NCBI GenBank assembly: GCA_958450365.1 | Contig: CAUEEP010000884.1 | Coordinates: forward strand, 496,001 to 560,000 | Direction: 5' to 3' | DNA from: Mesorhabditis belari | Taxonomy: Eukaryota; Nematoda; Chromadorea; Rhabditida; Rhabditidae | Length of the DNA stretch: 64,000 nt | Part shown: positions 12,601 to 27,600 of the stretch, piece by piece | Layout of the letters: each line of letters starts with the position of its first letter | How positions within the stretch are numbered: position 1 is the stretch's first letter | The notes under the pieces: model-generated | Database searches by the model: none | The model's input: the letters and a program-made list of their open reading frames with translations, nothing else | What the model was told of the DNA's origin: nothing | Translations under genes and position numbers: made by a program

Positions 12601-15600
12601 GAAGGTACCTTAGTGGGTACCTTAGTGGGTACCTTAGAGGGTACCTTAGAGGGTACCTTAGAAGGTACCTTAGTGGGTACCTTAGAGGGTACCTTAGTGG
12701 GTACCTTAGTGGGTACCTTACGGGATTTTACGGGTCTTTATTCTTCTAAGATTTGGGTACCCAATCTAAAGAGTACCTTAGAGCTAGGATTTCTGGCAAT
12801 TACCCTCCAAATAGTGAACCAATTTTTCATCAACACTTCTAGCCGTTTTCACAATGAAAGTATACTATACATTTCCTCATCTTCTTTACCTTTTCTTCTG
12901 AGCTTCTCTGTCGATGATCGCTGTGTTTTCCGCCTGAAGAAAAAGTGCCCGAGGGGACGAAAAGCTCACGGGAAAGCTCCTGGAAAAAACCGCGAAATGG
13001 CCACGTGACAACATTTGGGAAAGAAAAAATCGAGAAATTTTTTGAGGAAACACAGACAACAAAGAACATAGAACCGTAAAATCTTAGAAGAATAAAGAAA
13101 ACTAAAATTCTATGGCTTTGGTTAGTTTGTTAAGTCAAGGGTTAAGTTCAAACCAGGTTTGAAAGGAGTTTATCGACTTTTTTGACGACTTAGCCTCGAT
13201 TATGTAGAGGAAATACGATAAAATTCTACAGAATTACTATAGAATACGATAGAATTCAATTTTTAACTTACAAAAATATGTAACTAACTAGTTTTTCTTG
13301 ATATGTTTAAAGAATTCACGGCTTTACACGAGAGATACTGGACAGAAATAGAAATAGGACAGAAGATGGAAACGAGAGTCTCATTATTAGTTATTATACT
13401 AGAGAAATTGACTAGTTATGTTAAAGATTTTATCCTAAAAATAGAAATTTAACAAGTTTTTGTAAAGTAAGTTAATAAATCATAATTCTAGGATAACTAA
13501 AATGATTAAAATGATAACTAAAATGATTAAAATGACTAAAATCATGACTAAAATGATTAAAATCATGAATAGAATGACTAAAATGACTAAAATCATGACT
13601 AAAATCATGACTAAAGCTAGTGGTTGACTAAAGCTAGGTTAAGCTTAGATGTTTAAGCTTTCAAACTCGTCGACGGGTGCTTGGTTTCTCTATTAAAGGT
13701 GTTTTTGATAAATCTTTTGTCACTTTGTTTGTCAGTAGAACTTTTTAAACTAAATGACAAGTGGAAATATGTGAAATTTAAAAAAACTAGTTTAGGAAAG
13801 GGAAACACAAATAAACAACACCAATCACCATCACCAAAACCAAAAAACGACAACAAAACGAGCCCCCACATCCGGATTGAGATTGGGATTGAGATTTGAA
13901 ATTTCGATTCTTGAAAGTTTCAAATGTTTCGAATGTTGAAAGGGATTTAAAAGGCATATTTTTGGAAATTTATTGGAAATTTACAAACTACATGAAGATT
14001 TAAATGCTTGTGAATCATTTAAAGATTTAAATGATTGTAAATAAGGAACAAAACTCGGTTGAAAATCTAAAGTTTCAAGTTTAAATGAATGTTTTAATGT
14101 TTTAAAAATTTAGTGTTTCAAGTTTAAATGAATTACTGGTATGGGATTTCATTTAGTGTTTAGTTTCTTTTGTTTCTTTTGATTGGTGAACATTAACTTA
14201 AAAAGTTTTCTTTCGATTAACCCGTTTTCTAAGAAGTTAATATTTAACGGCTGTAATCTAGCTGTCATTTTCCTTTCGATTAACCCGTTCTCTAAGAAGC
14301 TAAGATTTAACTGTTGTATTCTGGCTGTCAGTTTCCTTTCGATTAACCCGTTCTCTAAGAAGCTAAGATGTAACTGTTGTATTCTGGCTGTCAGTTTTCT
14401 TCCGTTAAACCTGTTTTCTAAGCTAATATTTAACGGCTGTAATCTAGCTGTCAGTTTTCATTCGATTAGCTCAATTTTGGTGTCATTCGATGAGCGATTT
14501 CTTCAGCCTTAGACCTCATCTTCTAAGGCTGAAGAAATCGCTCATCGAATGACCCCAAAATTGAGCTAATCGAATGAAAACTGGCGGTTAGATTACGGTA
14601 GCTGAATAGAATTGTTGTCTTTTAGAAAATGGATTGGTTGAAAGGAGAATTTGATCGCTACATCCTTTTACATTACATCGCTACATCCGCTACATTGTAA
14701 AGGTAATGATAAGGGTACTGTAAACTGTACTATGCCGGAATAGAAATATTCAACAAAGGATTGAAGATTTTCCTTTTATTCGAAATTTTTGAAAGCTTTA
14801 ATTATGATCACGACATGATTGGGGTATTAACCGTTCATTTTTCTACCCAAAGTTACCCTTTTTGAAACACAAACTTTTCACTAGCGTTAGAGCTTTTATT
14901 CTCCCCACTTATTGCTAAAAACAATCAAATTCATGATCTATTTTTCTCAAATCTCCGATTTACTCAATCCCGATGTAAACACGAACACATATATGGGAAA
15001 AATGCATCTGGGGAATAGAAGTGAAGTTGGGGAAAAGAGCAAACGAACTTTGTATACCTGACAGCGTTGATAGAGCTCGAGCGAGCGATCCTCCATCATT
15101 TCCGGGTCGATGCGGCCGTGAACCTGAGAAATGAAAAATTCGTTTAGTATAAAAAACGGAATCACTCTTCTTTAACCCTATTTCTTTTTAAATTTTAAAA
15201 GAAATTTGGTCCCAATTTGTGAAAATAGTTGCAAATCATGCAATCAAATATCTCTCTAAATTTGGTTCCAACCTCTCTCAATCTGGTTTCATAACTCTCT
15301 AAATTTGGTTCCCAACCTCTCTCAACCTCTGATTCTGATTCTGATCTGATTCTGATCTGATTCTGATTTGATTCTGATTCTGATTCTGATCTTATGATTT
15401 TGAAATTTCGATCGATTATTTTATGAAGTAATTCCCCAACCTTGCTGTGATGATTTTCCATTTGATCCTTGCGATAATGCTCAATGTTGCATCCCTCAAA
15501 TTTGCATCGGAAGCGGAAAATCTAGAAAATGAAATATCTAGGATTTGTGTTTCAACTTTTATGAAGCCAAAATTCAATTGCCAAAGAAGCTAATAGGTAA

Positions 15601-18600
15601 GCATCTTCAAAAAAAATTTGCTAAAATTGAAATCTAGATGTTGTTTTTGTTGTCTAGTTTGTTATTTTTTTATTGTTGAGTTTCAAATTTTTGCGTAGAC
15701 TGGATTGCCGAGGTTTCAAATCATCTTATGACTTTGAAATTGCCATTACTCAAATAATAGACTGAGTATCTTTCTGCTGAATCTTTAATCTCAGCTTTAA
15801 TCTCAGCTTTAATCTCAGCTTTAATCTTAGCTTTAATCTGAGCTTTAATCTAAGCTTTAATCTCAGCTTTAATCTCAGCTTTAATCTGAGCTTTAATCTG
15901 GGCTTTAATCTTAGCTTTAATCTGAAATATGCGTAAGCTGAGCATTTTTTGATTCTAATCTACTATTGTGGACTTTAAAGTGCTTGTAAAGAAGTCAAAA
16001 ACTTTTTAAAAGCTGAATTTTCAAAAACCCACTCCATGATCTTTTCCCAAATGGTAGAACATGTGCATTTGGCGGGCGCCGGCTGTCACTGGCTTCTGAC
16101 ATTTCGAGCATTCGCCCAACACGCGCTTTTTTGTCATCCTGAAAAGCACGAGTTTCAAAATGTTTATGGATAAGTCTGAAAAATCAGATTTCAATCGTTT
16201 TCTTCAAGTTTAAACTCTTCAAAATCTTCAAAGTGAAGATTTTTGATCACTTTGAAGAGTTGAAACTAAAAAAGTTTGTTTTTTTTTTTGTTTTTTTGTT
16301 TTGTTTGTTTTGTTTGTTTATTTCTAGACGAAGACTGAATTCCTTTCGTTTGGCATAATTGAATTGAATTAAATCAATTGAATATTGAATTAAGTTAACT
16401 GAATATTGAGTTAAATATTGAATATTGAATTAAATCAATTGAATCTTGGATTAAAATTTCCATGTTTCAACTTTCTTCTTTATCAGCTGGCTTTAAAAGA
16501 AGTAATTCTGTGAAGAGCACGACCTTTGATTAATTTCTTCCTTGTTTTATCATTGTTGTTCTCATTGTTGTTCTCATTGTTACCAGTTTTTTCTAAGCTA
16601 ATACGAAATCTCTTGCGAATTTCACTCACAATGGCGAGTGTTTCCCGAATTTGGTGTTCATGTGGAACTCGTCGTTTGTCGCGTTGTCACCGCCATTCAC
16701 AACCGCTGAAACGTTTGCGAAAAGAGAGTCGAGAACTAAAAAATTGTAATAAATTAATAAAAACTATGTAAACTATTTATTTTATCAATTCAAATACTTA
16801 TATTCATTTTCCTAAACATATAAAACATTTCAAGGACCTAAAACTAGATCCAAAAAGCTGTGTTTCAATTTAGAAGTTATTCTCCATCTGCTGAAAGCTG
16901 AAAGCCGCTATCAAAAAATAAAAAGACTTCCAATTTTTAGAATTTCTTTATAAATTCACATTATTGAGTTCGATTTTCTCAATTTAAGCCTCAAATTTGC
17001 TGCCAAATGTGTTTCAATTTGAACACCATAAAAAATGGTTGAAAAAAAACAATACATTGCACTCAATTCTTCAATTCTTCACTTTTCTCACACAACTAAA
17101 GCATTGCTATGAGAAAAATGAAGAATTATGCTTATTTTGTTAAAGTTCTGTTTAGATTATTGTATTCTTTGCTAAATTTTCTAGCTGTAAACTAGTCTTT
17201 CTAAGTAACCAAAGCTTTTTACTGCTTACTTTAAGAGTTTATCTACTTTTACTACTTTTACTAAAAGACTCCAGTTTGAAAAGTTGAGTTTCAAGTTTCG
17301 GGGTATGAAAAGCGAAAGTAACGGAATAATTCCACGATCTCTAGGTAGTGATTAGCCTATCATTTTCCATTTCTTTCTTTTTCGTACTTTCGTTTAAAAC
17401 CAATTAAACTACATTAAAACCGATTAAACTACATTAAACCCAATTAAACTACATTAAACCCAATTAAACTACATTAAAACCGATTAAACTACATTAAAAC
17501 CGATTAAACGACATTAAAACCAATTAAACTACATTAAAACCAATTAAGCTACATTAAAATCAATTAAACTACAATTTCTTTCATTAGAAAGCTCAATTAT
17601 TTTTCTACAAAATAGCATTAAAACGGATTTTAAATGTCTTATGCTTGGATTTTTTTGTTTTCCTAAAGTCGGGTAGTCAAAAAGTCGCTTGATGATTCGA
17701 TTTAGACACTTTTAGCTAAGGAAACCTATCTTTGTGTCTATAGATAAAAGATAGAGCACAAAAAGTTTGGTATATAGCCAAAGTTTCAGAGAAATTCATT
17801 CAGCCAATTTTTCCGTGGAGGTTTTCATAGTTTCTACAAAAAAAAATCCGTTTTTCCCTCTCGAATTTGCTTGTAAGTGAATCAAAATTGACTTAAAAAG
17901 ATGGAAATTGATCGATAAATTGGTTCGAATTCACTTAAAAGATAGAAAATTGATCAATAAACACTTTTTATTGAGAGAAAAGCATGATTCATTGGGGAAT
18001 TTGTTATTTTTTTTAACAAAAGTATGAAAGGGAAAGAAAAGATTTTCTAAAAGCCTAACAAAACTGAGTTTCGGTAAATTTACACTACCCAGGATACTTA
18101 TTTTTTCAAAATTCTATATTGTCCTTCATTTTGTGCACATACCTGAGCTAGGATCGGCTCCTGAGAAGCAATCCTCATCGTTTAAAGAAGAGAGTCTCAA
18201 GTCATCATCCTCGTTGCTTCCCTCGTTCTTCATTCGCTTCGAATTCGTGAAAATCATCGCGAGATGCCCGAGCGCGTCATCTGAATGGAAAAATGGAAAA
18301 TTTGATTTTAAAATAGCCTTTCAATCAAACATTGATTTGAATTAATTATGCTCAAACGAAGCTAGAAGAACTTTTAGATTTGTGGAATTTCCAAGTTTGA
18401 ATTGAAAAGTTGATGTTTCAAGATTAGATGAGGCCAGTCGAAAGGCATGACTTCAATTGGATTCCTTTGGATCTCAGCTCTTCAGCTCTTCAGCTCTTCA
18501 GCTCTTCAGCTCTTCAGCTCTTCAGATCTTCTACCACATTCAATTCTTCTTTTCCTCATAGCAATGCTTTAGCTCTCCGAGAAATGTAAAGCATTCACTG

Positions 18601-21600
18601 CACCAGGAACGATGTGTTTACAGCTTTGAGCACAAAGTACCACTCACCATAATCATCATCATTTCCTGTGCCGCCAGTGGTTGCCTCAATTTGTGCCAAA
18701 AGCGCATCGGTGTTGCTGCTGCCAATCGAGAGATTCCCGTTTAACGCCGAATCGTGATCACGTTTCCGAGAAAATGAAGTGTTTCTAAATGGAAAGATTG
18801 AAGAAATTTTTGAAATTTGACCAAGAGCAAAGCTCAGTTTTGTTTTAAAACTTATTTATCTTCTACCTGGGTGACTGGCTTCGAATTGTCGAGTTCGAGT
18901 CAGAGGTGCCGTTTAGATTGATCTGAAATCGGGTTTTCTTGATTACTGACTAGATGTGTTGATTAGGCTTTTTCAGATAAACTTTCTGGACATTCGAAAC
19001 CTCTCTGGACAGCCAGCTAGCACTTCAAAACCTCACCGAAACAATCTCCTTATTATCCTTTTGTTCTTTCACTTGTTGTGCCATCAACTGTGTGGCCAAA
19101 TTGTTGACCATTAGCCCGTTCGATCGGCCATTCAACGCGCCAAGCGGGCCACGACGAGAGTTTGTGGTGGATGATGGGTTGGAGCCCTGAAAAAGACTTC
19201 TTGCAAAGTGAACAGCTTCAGAATGAAGGCCTAAGAATCCGGATTTGAATTCTGTTGAGCTTAAGCTGCAAAGCTAGTCCGAAAGCTTGACTAGCTTTGC
19301 AAAACTTTAGCTTCACTTTCAATTTCCCAGTATCGAACCTGAGTCATCGCGTGGTTGAACGATCGATCCATCAAGATCTGCAGATTCCTCTTCGCTTGCA
19401 CGTTGTCGACGTAGATGAATTTGTTCATGTTTTTCTTGTGCGCTGAGTAGAGATGTTCACGCATTTGAGCATCAGATGCACGCTCGTTCAAACAAATCGG
19501 ACATTGGAAGGGCAACCATTGCAGGTGCTCTTGTTTGATGTGAACCTGGAATTGGGGAGATTTATTGCGGGATAGAGAACTGAGATTTCAAGTGATCAAC
19601 GCAAATCCATGTTCACATTTTGAGCACAAGACCAAAAGCTGTAACTTTAAGCTGTAACTTTTTACAAAACTTTAGTTTCAACTCAATCGAGGTGTGGGGA
19701 GCTTTAATATAGTAGTCGTTGTCTATAGTAGTCTATAGTAGTCTATGGTAGTCTATAGTAGTTTTTGCTTACAGATCGATGATCTGTAAGCAAAGACACA
19801 CTGATTGTTAATTCTTGTTTTGTTGAAAAAGTCTTGTTTCAAGATAAGGAAAGTAGTGAAGAGGTTTGAGAGCTTTAATCACCTGCAAGCAATTTGCTGA
19901 TTCATGTCAGAAGCATACGGTTAAACTAAAGAAAGCTAACTTTAAGCTGTACTTTTTACAGAACTTTACTTTCAACTCAATTGAGGTGTGGGAACTTTAA
20001 TATCGTAGTCGTTGTCTATAGTAGTCTATAGTAGTCAATGATCTGTAAGCAAAAACACACTGATTACGGATTCTTGTTTTGTTGAAAAAGTCTTGTTTCA
20101 AGATAAGGAAAGTAGTGAAGAGGTTTGAGAGTTTTAAATATACACGGGCTTTAATTATCCACGAGAAATCTGCTGATTCATGTCAAAAGCAAAGGTTGAA
20201 CTACAGAAAGCCAAAAGGCTCAACAATTGCTATTTTCTAGCTGTTTTCTAGCTAACAATTGCTATTTTCTTACGCTTACACGACGCGCCGTTCCAGATTA
20301 CGGTACTACAGATTACGGTAGTGTTTTTTAGCGTACCTTATAGATATTTAAAAAGAGATACAACTAGTTTCCAAGGAATTGTTGAGCCTTTTGGCTTTCT
20401 TTTTATAATATACATCAAATTGTTCCTTAATTTTCGCATACCGTATTTCCCTAATAGTAGTGCCGAGTTGATGACTATTTTACGGTTTCCAAGCTTTTAC
20501 AGAAGCTCAACACTCTAATCCCCCACTAGATCTCATCGTCAGCTACATTTTCTGACCCCACATCAATAGCTTCTGATAAGCGGTTCTCGAGATTTCGAGG
20601 AATTTAGGCGAGGCTCAAAGTGCACTACTATTAGAGAGAATAGGGTAATCGACTCGAACGAACACATTGACGACAAAGTCATTTTTGCCTTGGCTACCGT
20701 TTCGGACTATTTATGTTAGCTGTAGACCTTTATCCTTTCGAATTGTGCTGTGATTGTTTACCTCCAATTCCTCCGAGCTATTCTTTCCCAGCCCACACTC
20801 GGCGCATTTCAGCAACATTTGCGGGGTGTTGTTCGAAATCGAGTACGATTGCTGCTCGTTCACCCACTCACCGCTCACCGTTGTCTCCGAGTGACCATTC
20901 TGGAAATGTTTTGTTTAGAAATGTATTGAAAATCCTATCCAATTCTCAACGATCTTCATTCTTTAGATAACTTTGATTGTTTAGATAACATTGTTAGAAT
21001 AAGCTTCCGAAATTGAACTTATTCACCAATTGGCTGGCTTGAAAGTTCACCAATTACTGGCAGTGTTCCCTTTTTTGAAACATTTCATTCTTAGCTTATT
21101 TATTGACTTTAATTGACTATTGGCTATTGACTTTAAACTTTTAAATGGAATAAGAAGATACTTTTTGCATAAATCTATGAAATGTTGAAATTTCGTTGAC
21201 TATTTAGTTAGTCAATTAGCCTTCCAACTTGAAAAAAGCTTTCAAGCTTTCAATTTATCATTTGGAATCATTTAAAATCAATTTAAAATCATTTAAAATC
21301 ATTTAAAATCATTTAAAATCATTTAAAATCATTTAAAATCATTTAAAATCAATTAAAATCATTCAAAATCATTTAAAATCAATTTAAAATCATTTAAAAT
21401 CATTTAAAATCATTTAAAATCATTCAAAATCATTTAAAATCAATTTAAAATCATTTAAAATCATTTAAAATCTAGATTTTTCACCATTCCCCCAATTACT
21501 TTGATAGATTCAGTGAAAAGTGCAAAACGGGAAAAGAAACCGTTCAAAAATAGGCGATTCTCATCTCTCGAATCTATCCTTTAACTTTTTGAAAAAAAAG

Positions 21601-24600
21601 AATGAGAAAAAGAATTTGAAAAGAAGGAAAAGAAGAAAAAGAAGATCGTTGAGAATTGGAGAAGAAAAAAGGAAGAGGAAGAGGAGAGAAGGTGGGGGGA
21701 GAAGGTGGGGGAAGGGGACGGTTGTGTAGGGGAATGCATGGCGATGGTGAGGTGGCTCAAGGACGTCCTTTTTCCCCACCACAAAATAGATTCCGATGAT
21801 TCGATCGATTGGAAGGTTTTCGAAAGGAAAACGAATCAAATTTCTTGTTTATGTCGATAAAATGGATAAAAATAGATAGAAATAGATTGTAAAGTGTCTT
21901 TTTAAACGAAAGTGATCTTCGCTTGCTCTGAGAGGAGTCATGTTTCAAATTAAAGTTTAATTGAAGCTTAAGTTAGGCTTGACTTGAGTTGAAGTTAAGC
22001 TTAGCGTTTTAGTTAGCTGGCTAGTTAGTTAGCTAGCTAGCTAGTTAGTTAGCTAGCTAGCTAGCTGGCTAGTTAGTTAGCTAGCTAGCTAACTAGTTAG
22101 TTAGCTTAAGCAAGTATTTTGATAAGGTTCAAGGTTGGAATTGGTTTTAAATTGGTTCGAAATCTTTTGTTGGATCTTTCTTTGGATCTTTCGTTGCCGT
22201 TGATGTGTTATTTTGTTCAGAAAAGTTGCTGGATCGTCCAGCAAATGGCACTAATCGTTCTCCATGAAATTCTGAATCAGAAAAGTGCCATTTGCATGCT
22301 CCGAAATCCCAAGATCATCCAGGATTTGATCTCAAATCATATGCAATATCTATCGGCATGACAATTTCTATCGGTATTACATTAAAAGACTAGTAGATAT
22401 TGCAATGGTACACTTTTCTTCACTTTTAGACTTCCGATCGATGATATTGATGATTCCGATCGATGATCGGTGATCATCAGTGATCTTGAAGTTGTGAATA
22501 GTGATTTGAATTCGAATTTGAATTGAATTCGAATTAGAATTGCATTTGATTTGAATTTGAATTGAATTTGAATTGAATTCGAATTAAATTTGAGTTAGCT
22601 TGATTAGAATTAACATCTGGATTCGAATTTGATTCTTATATAAAATCTTAAACTTTTCATTTCTATAAACAATTGAATCCTAAACTTCCTAAACTTCTAA
22701 ACTAAACTACTCGAGTTTCCAAGTGAACAGATCGAACAGATGATCGAATTAGGATGCAACTATGTAGCATCTAAAGCAACTATGAAGCAACTCAATTCTT
22801 CTCTCTTTCTTCTCTCTTTCTTCAAAATCTTTGCCCTAACGGAAAACCATTGAAGTCTTCAGCCTCCACATCATTGTCTCAATTGGAGAAAAAGGAGTAA
22901 AAGTGGAAAAAGACATGTGACAGACAGAAACAACGGCCCTTTTCTCTCCGAAACTTTGTCCCTGAAATGGTTTTTGAGAGAAAAGAGAAAAAGGGGGAGA
23001 TTTGTGAAAGAGAAAGAGAGAGAGAGAAGACAAAAAGACAAAGAGAAACTCCTCTTTGTCTTTTTCTACTTCGACACAGATGCCCTTCTCTTTTCACTGC
23101 TGAAAACTCCGATTGACGACTTTTCGACGACGGCCAGTTGAACTAATGGGAAAACAGATGACGAGTTGGATACTGTAGCTGAGAAGAAGAGATTGCGAGA
23201 GCGTCTGACGGAGAGGATGAGAGGAGGGGTCAAAGATAGACAGATAGTGATTTATGAGTGTTGTTTGTTTACGAAAATCTTTGAAAATCGTGTTGGGTAA
23301 ATCGATATCATTTTGAGATCTCGTTTGTTTATAATACGAGAAAATCTTGGCTCAACCTAGGCTCAATCTTGGCTCAAACTTGGCTCAATCTCAATCTTGG
23401 CTCAATCTTGACCACTATTTCAATTTTGCTGCAGTCGAGAGTCGAATTTGAAAAGGGGTTTTCAAATTTCTAACATTTCTAACAATATCTGAATAAAATT
23501 GAAATGAATATCGATTTTCGAATAGAATCGTTCCTTTTTAGCCATTATTTATCCTTTCTACCCGTAAAAAATTTCTATTCTCTACCAGCTTTGCTTCAAA
23601 ATCAAAATTAGCTCAATTCAATTCAATTGGGAAACTCGTAAGATTACTCTGAACGAGTTTTCAAATAGAATTTTTCGACTTTCTACTCTGAACCAAAAGA
23701 AATTGGCTGAGCAAGGGAAATTGGCTGCGGACGGGATTGAACCAGACTGACGGGATTGAACCAGACTGACGGGATTGAACCAGACTGACGGGATCGAACC
23801 AGACTGACGGGATCGAACCAGACTGACGGGATTGAACCAGACTGACAGCTTTGACCTTTCAACCCGTAGTCGGCAGCTTTGACAATACACCACGTCGCTA
23901 GTTGGCTTCTTGTTGGTTTGGCGCTAGTTGGCGCTAGGTGAACTCAAGTAAAGTGCAGTAGGGCGCAGTGAGGTAAAACTTGTAACCCAGATATCTTGCG
24001 TTACAGGCCTCGAGGGGAAAAACTGAAAACAGATTCGGAATCAGCGTAGTCAATTCTATAAGATGGAGTTGGTCTCATTTTAAAAGCTTACAGGCACGAC
24101 GTTCTCTAGTGAGGTCATTAGTGAGGTCATTTAATTCACTCCTATTGCTATTTTTTTTTATGATTATTTGCTAAATCATAATTGAAGCTAAAATTCCTTA
24201 AACTCTATGATTTCGAGATGATTTTTTTAAGCGAAAAGCTCTGAAAAGTGCCAAGAAATCGATTTTTTGCTTAATTAACAAAATTTCTTTGTTTAGAAAA
24301 GGAAATCTGAAAAGAAAAAATGTTTCAATGTAAGCAATGATTTTTGTGATTGGTTATAGTTAATTGTAAAACGCGTAAAGCACTAAAATACTTGATTTAC
24401 GGGTGTTTATTTGTTTAAAAAATCGAAAACTTTCGGCTTAATTGACAAAAAGTCTGATTTCAAGGAATCTAGCTTTAGTTGAAGTAATGTTTCAAATTTT
24501 TCTAACAATTTGCCAGCTACAAATGTAGATTTGTCAGCTACAAATGTAGATTTGCCAGCTACAAATGTAGATTTGCCAGCTACAAATGTAGATTTGCAGA

Positions 24601-27600
24601 TTTGCCAGTTACAAATGTAGATTTGCAGATTTGTCAGTTACAAATGTAGATTTGCAGCTACAAATGTAGATTTGTCAGCTACAAATGTAGATTTACCAGC
24701 TACAAATGTAATTTCTTAAATAAAAACAAAAAGATTTAAATAAACAGCTAATTAAAAGGATTTTTAAGAGATTAAAAAGTCAATGTTTCAAATTCTTTCA
24801 AATTCCAACGAATTTTCGAAATTTAATCTGTATCCTCTCTCCAGGTTTCCTTAAATTCTATTTTTATAATCTATCGATTTTTCTCATTCAAGAAATGAAA
24901 TGATGTCACTTTTTTAAGAAAATAATTCTAGAAAAAGATTTGTTGAGCGAAAAATAAGAGAAAAAAGGCGGCTAAATGACTCACCATAAACGGGAAAAGA
25001 TGCATCGGCCGATGCTCGGGCGATGAGAATGATGAGAATGAAGAAAATGAAGAAAAAGGGAGAATTAAACAATACAGAATAGCTGGGATAACTGAAAATG
25101 TAGAAATCTGAAATGAAATGAAATGAAAATTATTGAGTTTCCATTAGAAGGGCCGGGAAAATGAGAAAAGAAAACAAATGCTGGAAAAGAGAACGGAAAT
25201 GATTGTTTGACTTTAAAAGTTTCAAGTTTCAAAATATTGAAAGTGATGCGTAAAACTTAATCAGCCAAAGATTTATCGAAGGTATTTTATTTTATGCAAG
25301 GCTTATTCCCAGTCAGTTTTGAATGCTTAAACACTAAAAATGATCTGAAGAATGATCTAAAGAATGATCTGAAGAATGATCTCAAAAGAACTAAATGATC
25401 TAAATGATCTGAATGATCTGAATGATCTAAATGATCTAAATGATCCAAATAATCTAAATGATCCAAATGATCCAAATATTCTAAATGTTCTAAATGATCT
25501 AAAAAAGGAAGTACACAAATCTGTGCATAGTACCAGGCTACTGGAAATGAAATCTACAAATTTATGGCCAGATTTCAACTTGAATTCTATTAAAAGTGGA
25601 CTGGGAAACGTAGGGAAATTGTGATAGGCTTGAAAAAGAAAGTTTGTTTTGATTTGAATTCGAATTTGAACACAAATTTGAAACATTTTGAACGGAGTAA
25701 GATTGCTTGGACTTTTATAGGCTAGTTTTATAAGAAAAGTTGAAAACTTTGCAAGTAAGGTGATTGAAAGTGAAAGATTAGTCACAAAAAATTGATTCGA
25801 TTGCTGTTTTTTTAAGAATTGAGATCTATGAGATTGATTGATTGAGATCGATGAGATCAGTTTCAAGTTGAACAGCATCAAAAGCGAGAATTTGGCACTA
25901 ATTCAATTGGCGATTGTTAGGCTTTACTCTGAAGCTATTCTAAAGCTCTGAAGCTATTCTAAAGCTCTGAAACGGCTAAAATGCCAAACTTAAAAGGTTG
26001 ATGAAGGCAGATCAAGTAAAAAAGAGGTAATTTTGTGTGAAATTTTCGATTTTCAAGTTGAGTATCGTTAAAATAGGGGAAATGATGGGCGATTTCATGG
26101 ATTTTAAGCAAATTTTCGTTCTAATCAAACTTCTCATCAAATCAAATGCTTAACAAATAGATCTAGATTTGAGAAAAATTAGTGGAATTACTTACTTAAT
26201 TAATATTACTTAAGAAATTACTTAAAAAATACCTTAATCAATACAGTACCCAGTATTGGTTCACTCAAACTAAAACCTAAAGGGTTTTAGAGCCAAAAAG
26301 AGTCTAATGAAACTTGCAGAAGATGAGGGAAAGACAATGAAAACGATTCAGCGAAAGGGAATTGAAGAGAATTGAAGAGAATTGAAAGGAATTGAAAGGA
26401 ATTGAAGAGAATTGAAGAGAAAGTAAAGAAGAGTGAAGGTCATTTCAAGATGGCAAGTAAAATGGGGAAAAGGGAAGGCTGACTGACTGACTGACTGACT
26501 GACTGACTGACTGACTGGCTGGTTGGCTGGTTGGCTGACACTCGGGAGTTGTGCCGACGACTCACAGTCGGTCATTCAATGGAAAAGAATAGAGAGAAGA
26601 GAAGAAGCAAAAGGAGAAAAGAGGCGGTGGCTGTTGTGTAACCAACGGTGACCTCCCGCTCGGATGGATGGCAAAGTGAATGGAGAGTGCTGAAGAGAAG
26701 ACCACTGATACATGGGAGTGAGGTGGTGAGGGGCGCTTCTCCGCTTTTCTCTACCCTTTCCTCTCCTTCTCCTTCTCCTCTTTCCACATCGATGTGATTA
26801 ACTTTTAACTATTTTGGACCACTGTCGGTTCAGAAATTTGATGAATGAGGATTTTTTTTGAGGAAAAATGGGCTTTAAAGGGCTTTAAAGGGCTTTAAAT
26901 CAATAAATGGGCTTTAAAAGAAACAGATGAAAGTTTGAGATGAGCTTTAGAGACGATTTCGATGAATTAATGATGGAGTTCACCAATTGAAATAATTGGT
27001 TTTTCTAATCAAATAAACCCTATTTTTCTGCAAAATAACATAGAAACAGGTTTAGATTGTCTTATGTTTGCATTGAAGTTGGGAGCGTGAAGTCGGGTAG
27101 TCAAAAAGTCGCTTGATGATTTAGTTTAACTCTACCCAATTGATGATACCCAAACTCTAACCAGTACTGACTCTAACCAGTACTGCTTTTTGAAACATAA
27201 ATTCCCCGATCTTTCTCTCCATGATGATAAGCGGAAGATAGAGAGATTTTGAGGCGAAACAATTGATCACCGCCGACTCTCAATTCTTTTCTTTCTTTCT
27301 TTCTTTTCTTTCTTTTCTTTCTTTCTTTTCTTTCTTCTATCCCTTCCAACTTCCCCAGTTTACTCATTCTGTGAATTGTTTCACTGTTTTCCGTGATTGG
27401 TATCATGGAGAAACTTTTCCCTATCTCTCCACCTGCGATGAGTCAGTCTTTCATTAGCCTCTAACTTGAAATTTCAACCCTTTAGCTATGTTGTTAGTCA
27501 ATAGTCAACCCTTTAACTATGTTGTTTTCTTTGAATTTGTATAAAAATTGTAAGTTCTGAATCAATTCTAAACGACTTCAATGAGATGAAAAAAAAGAGG

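Noticed and set aside
12496..13008. 170-codon GTLVGTLEGT frame
   Set aside because: Produced by the 12-bp GGTACC array; the length comes from the unit being a multiple of three.
14183..14512. 109-codon frame with repeated LSINPFSKKL
   Set aside because: Translation of the 65-bp tandem repeat; no start or splice support.
24515..24718. Regularly spaced short repeats that might suggest CRISPR
   Set aside because: Units are contiguous 21-bp copies without unique spacers, and the genome is eukaryotic. It is a minisatellite.
25357..25881. 174-codon minus-strand frame
   Set aside because: The distal part is the AAATGATCT array (RSFRSFRSF); the proximal part has no family resemblance and no splice sites.
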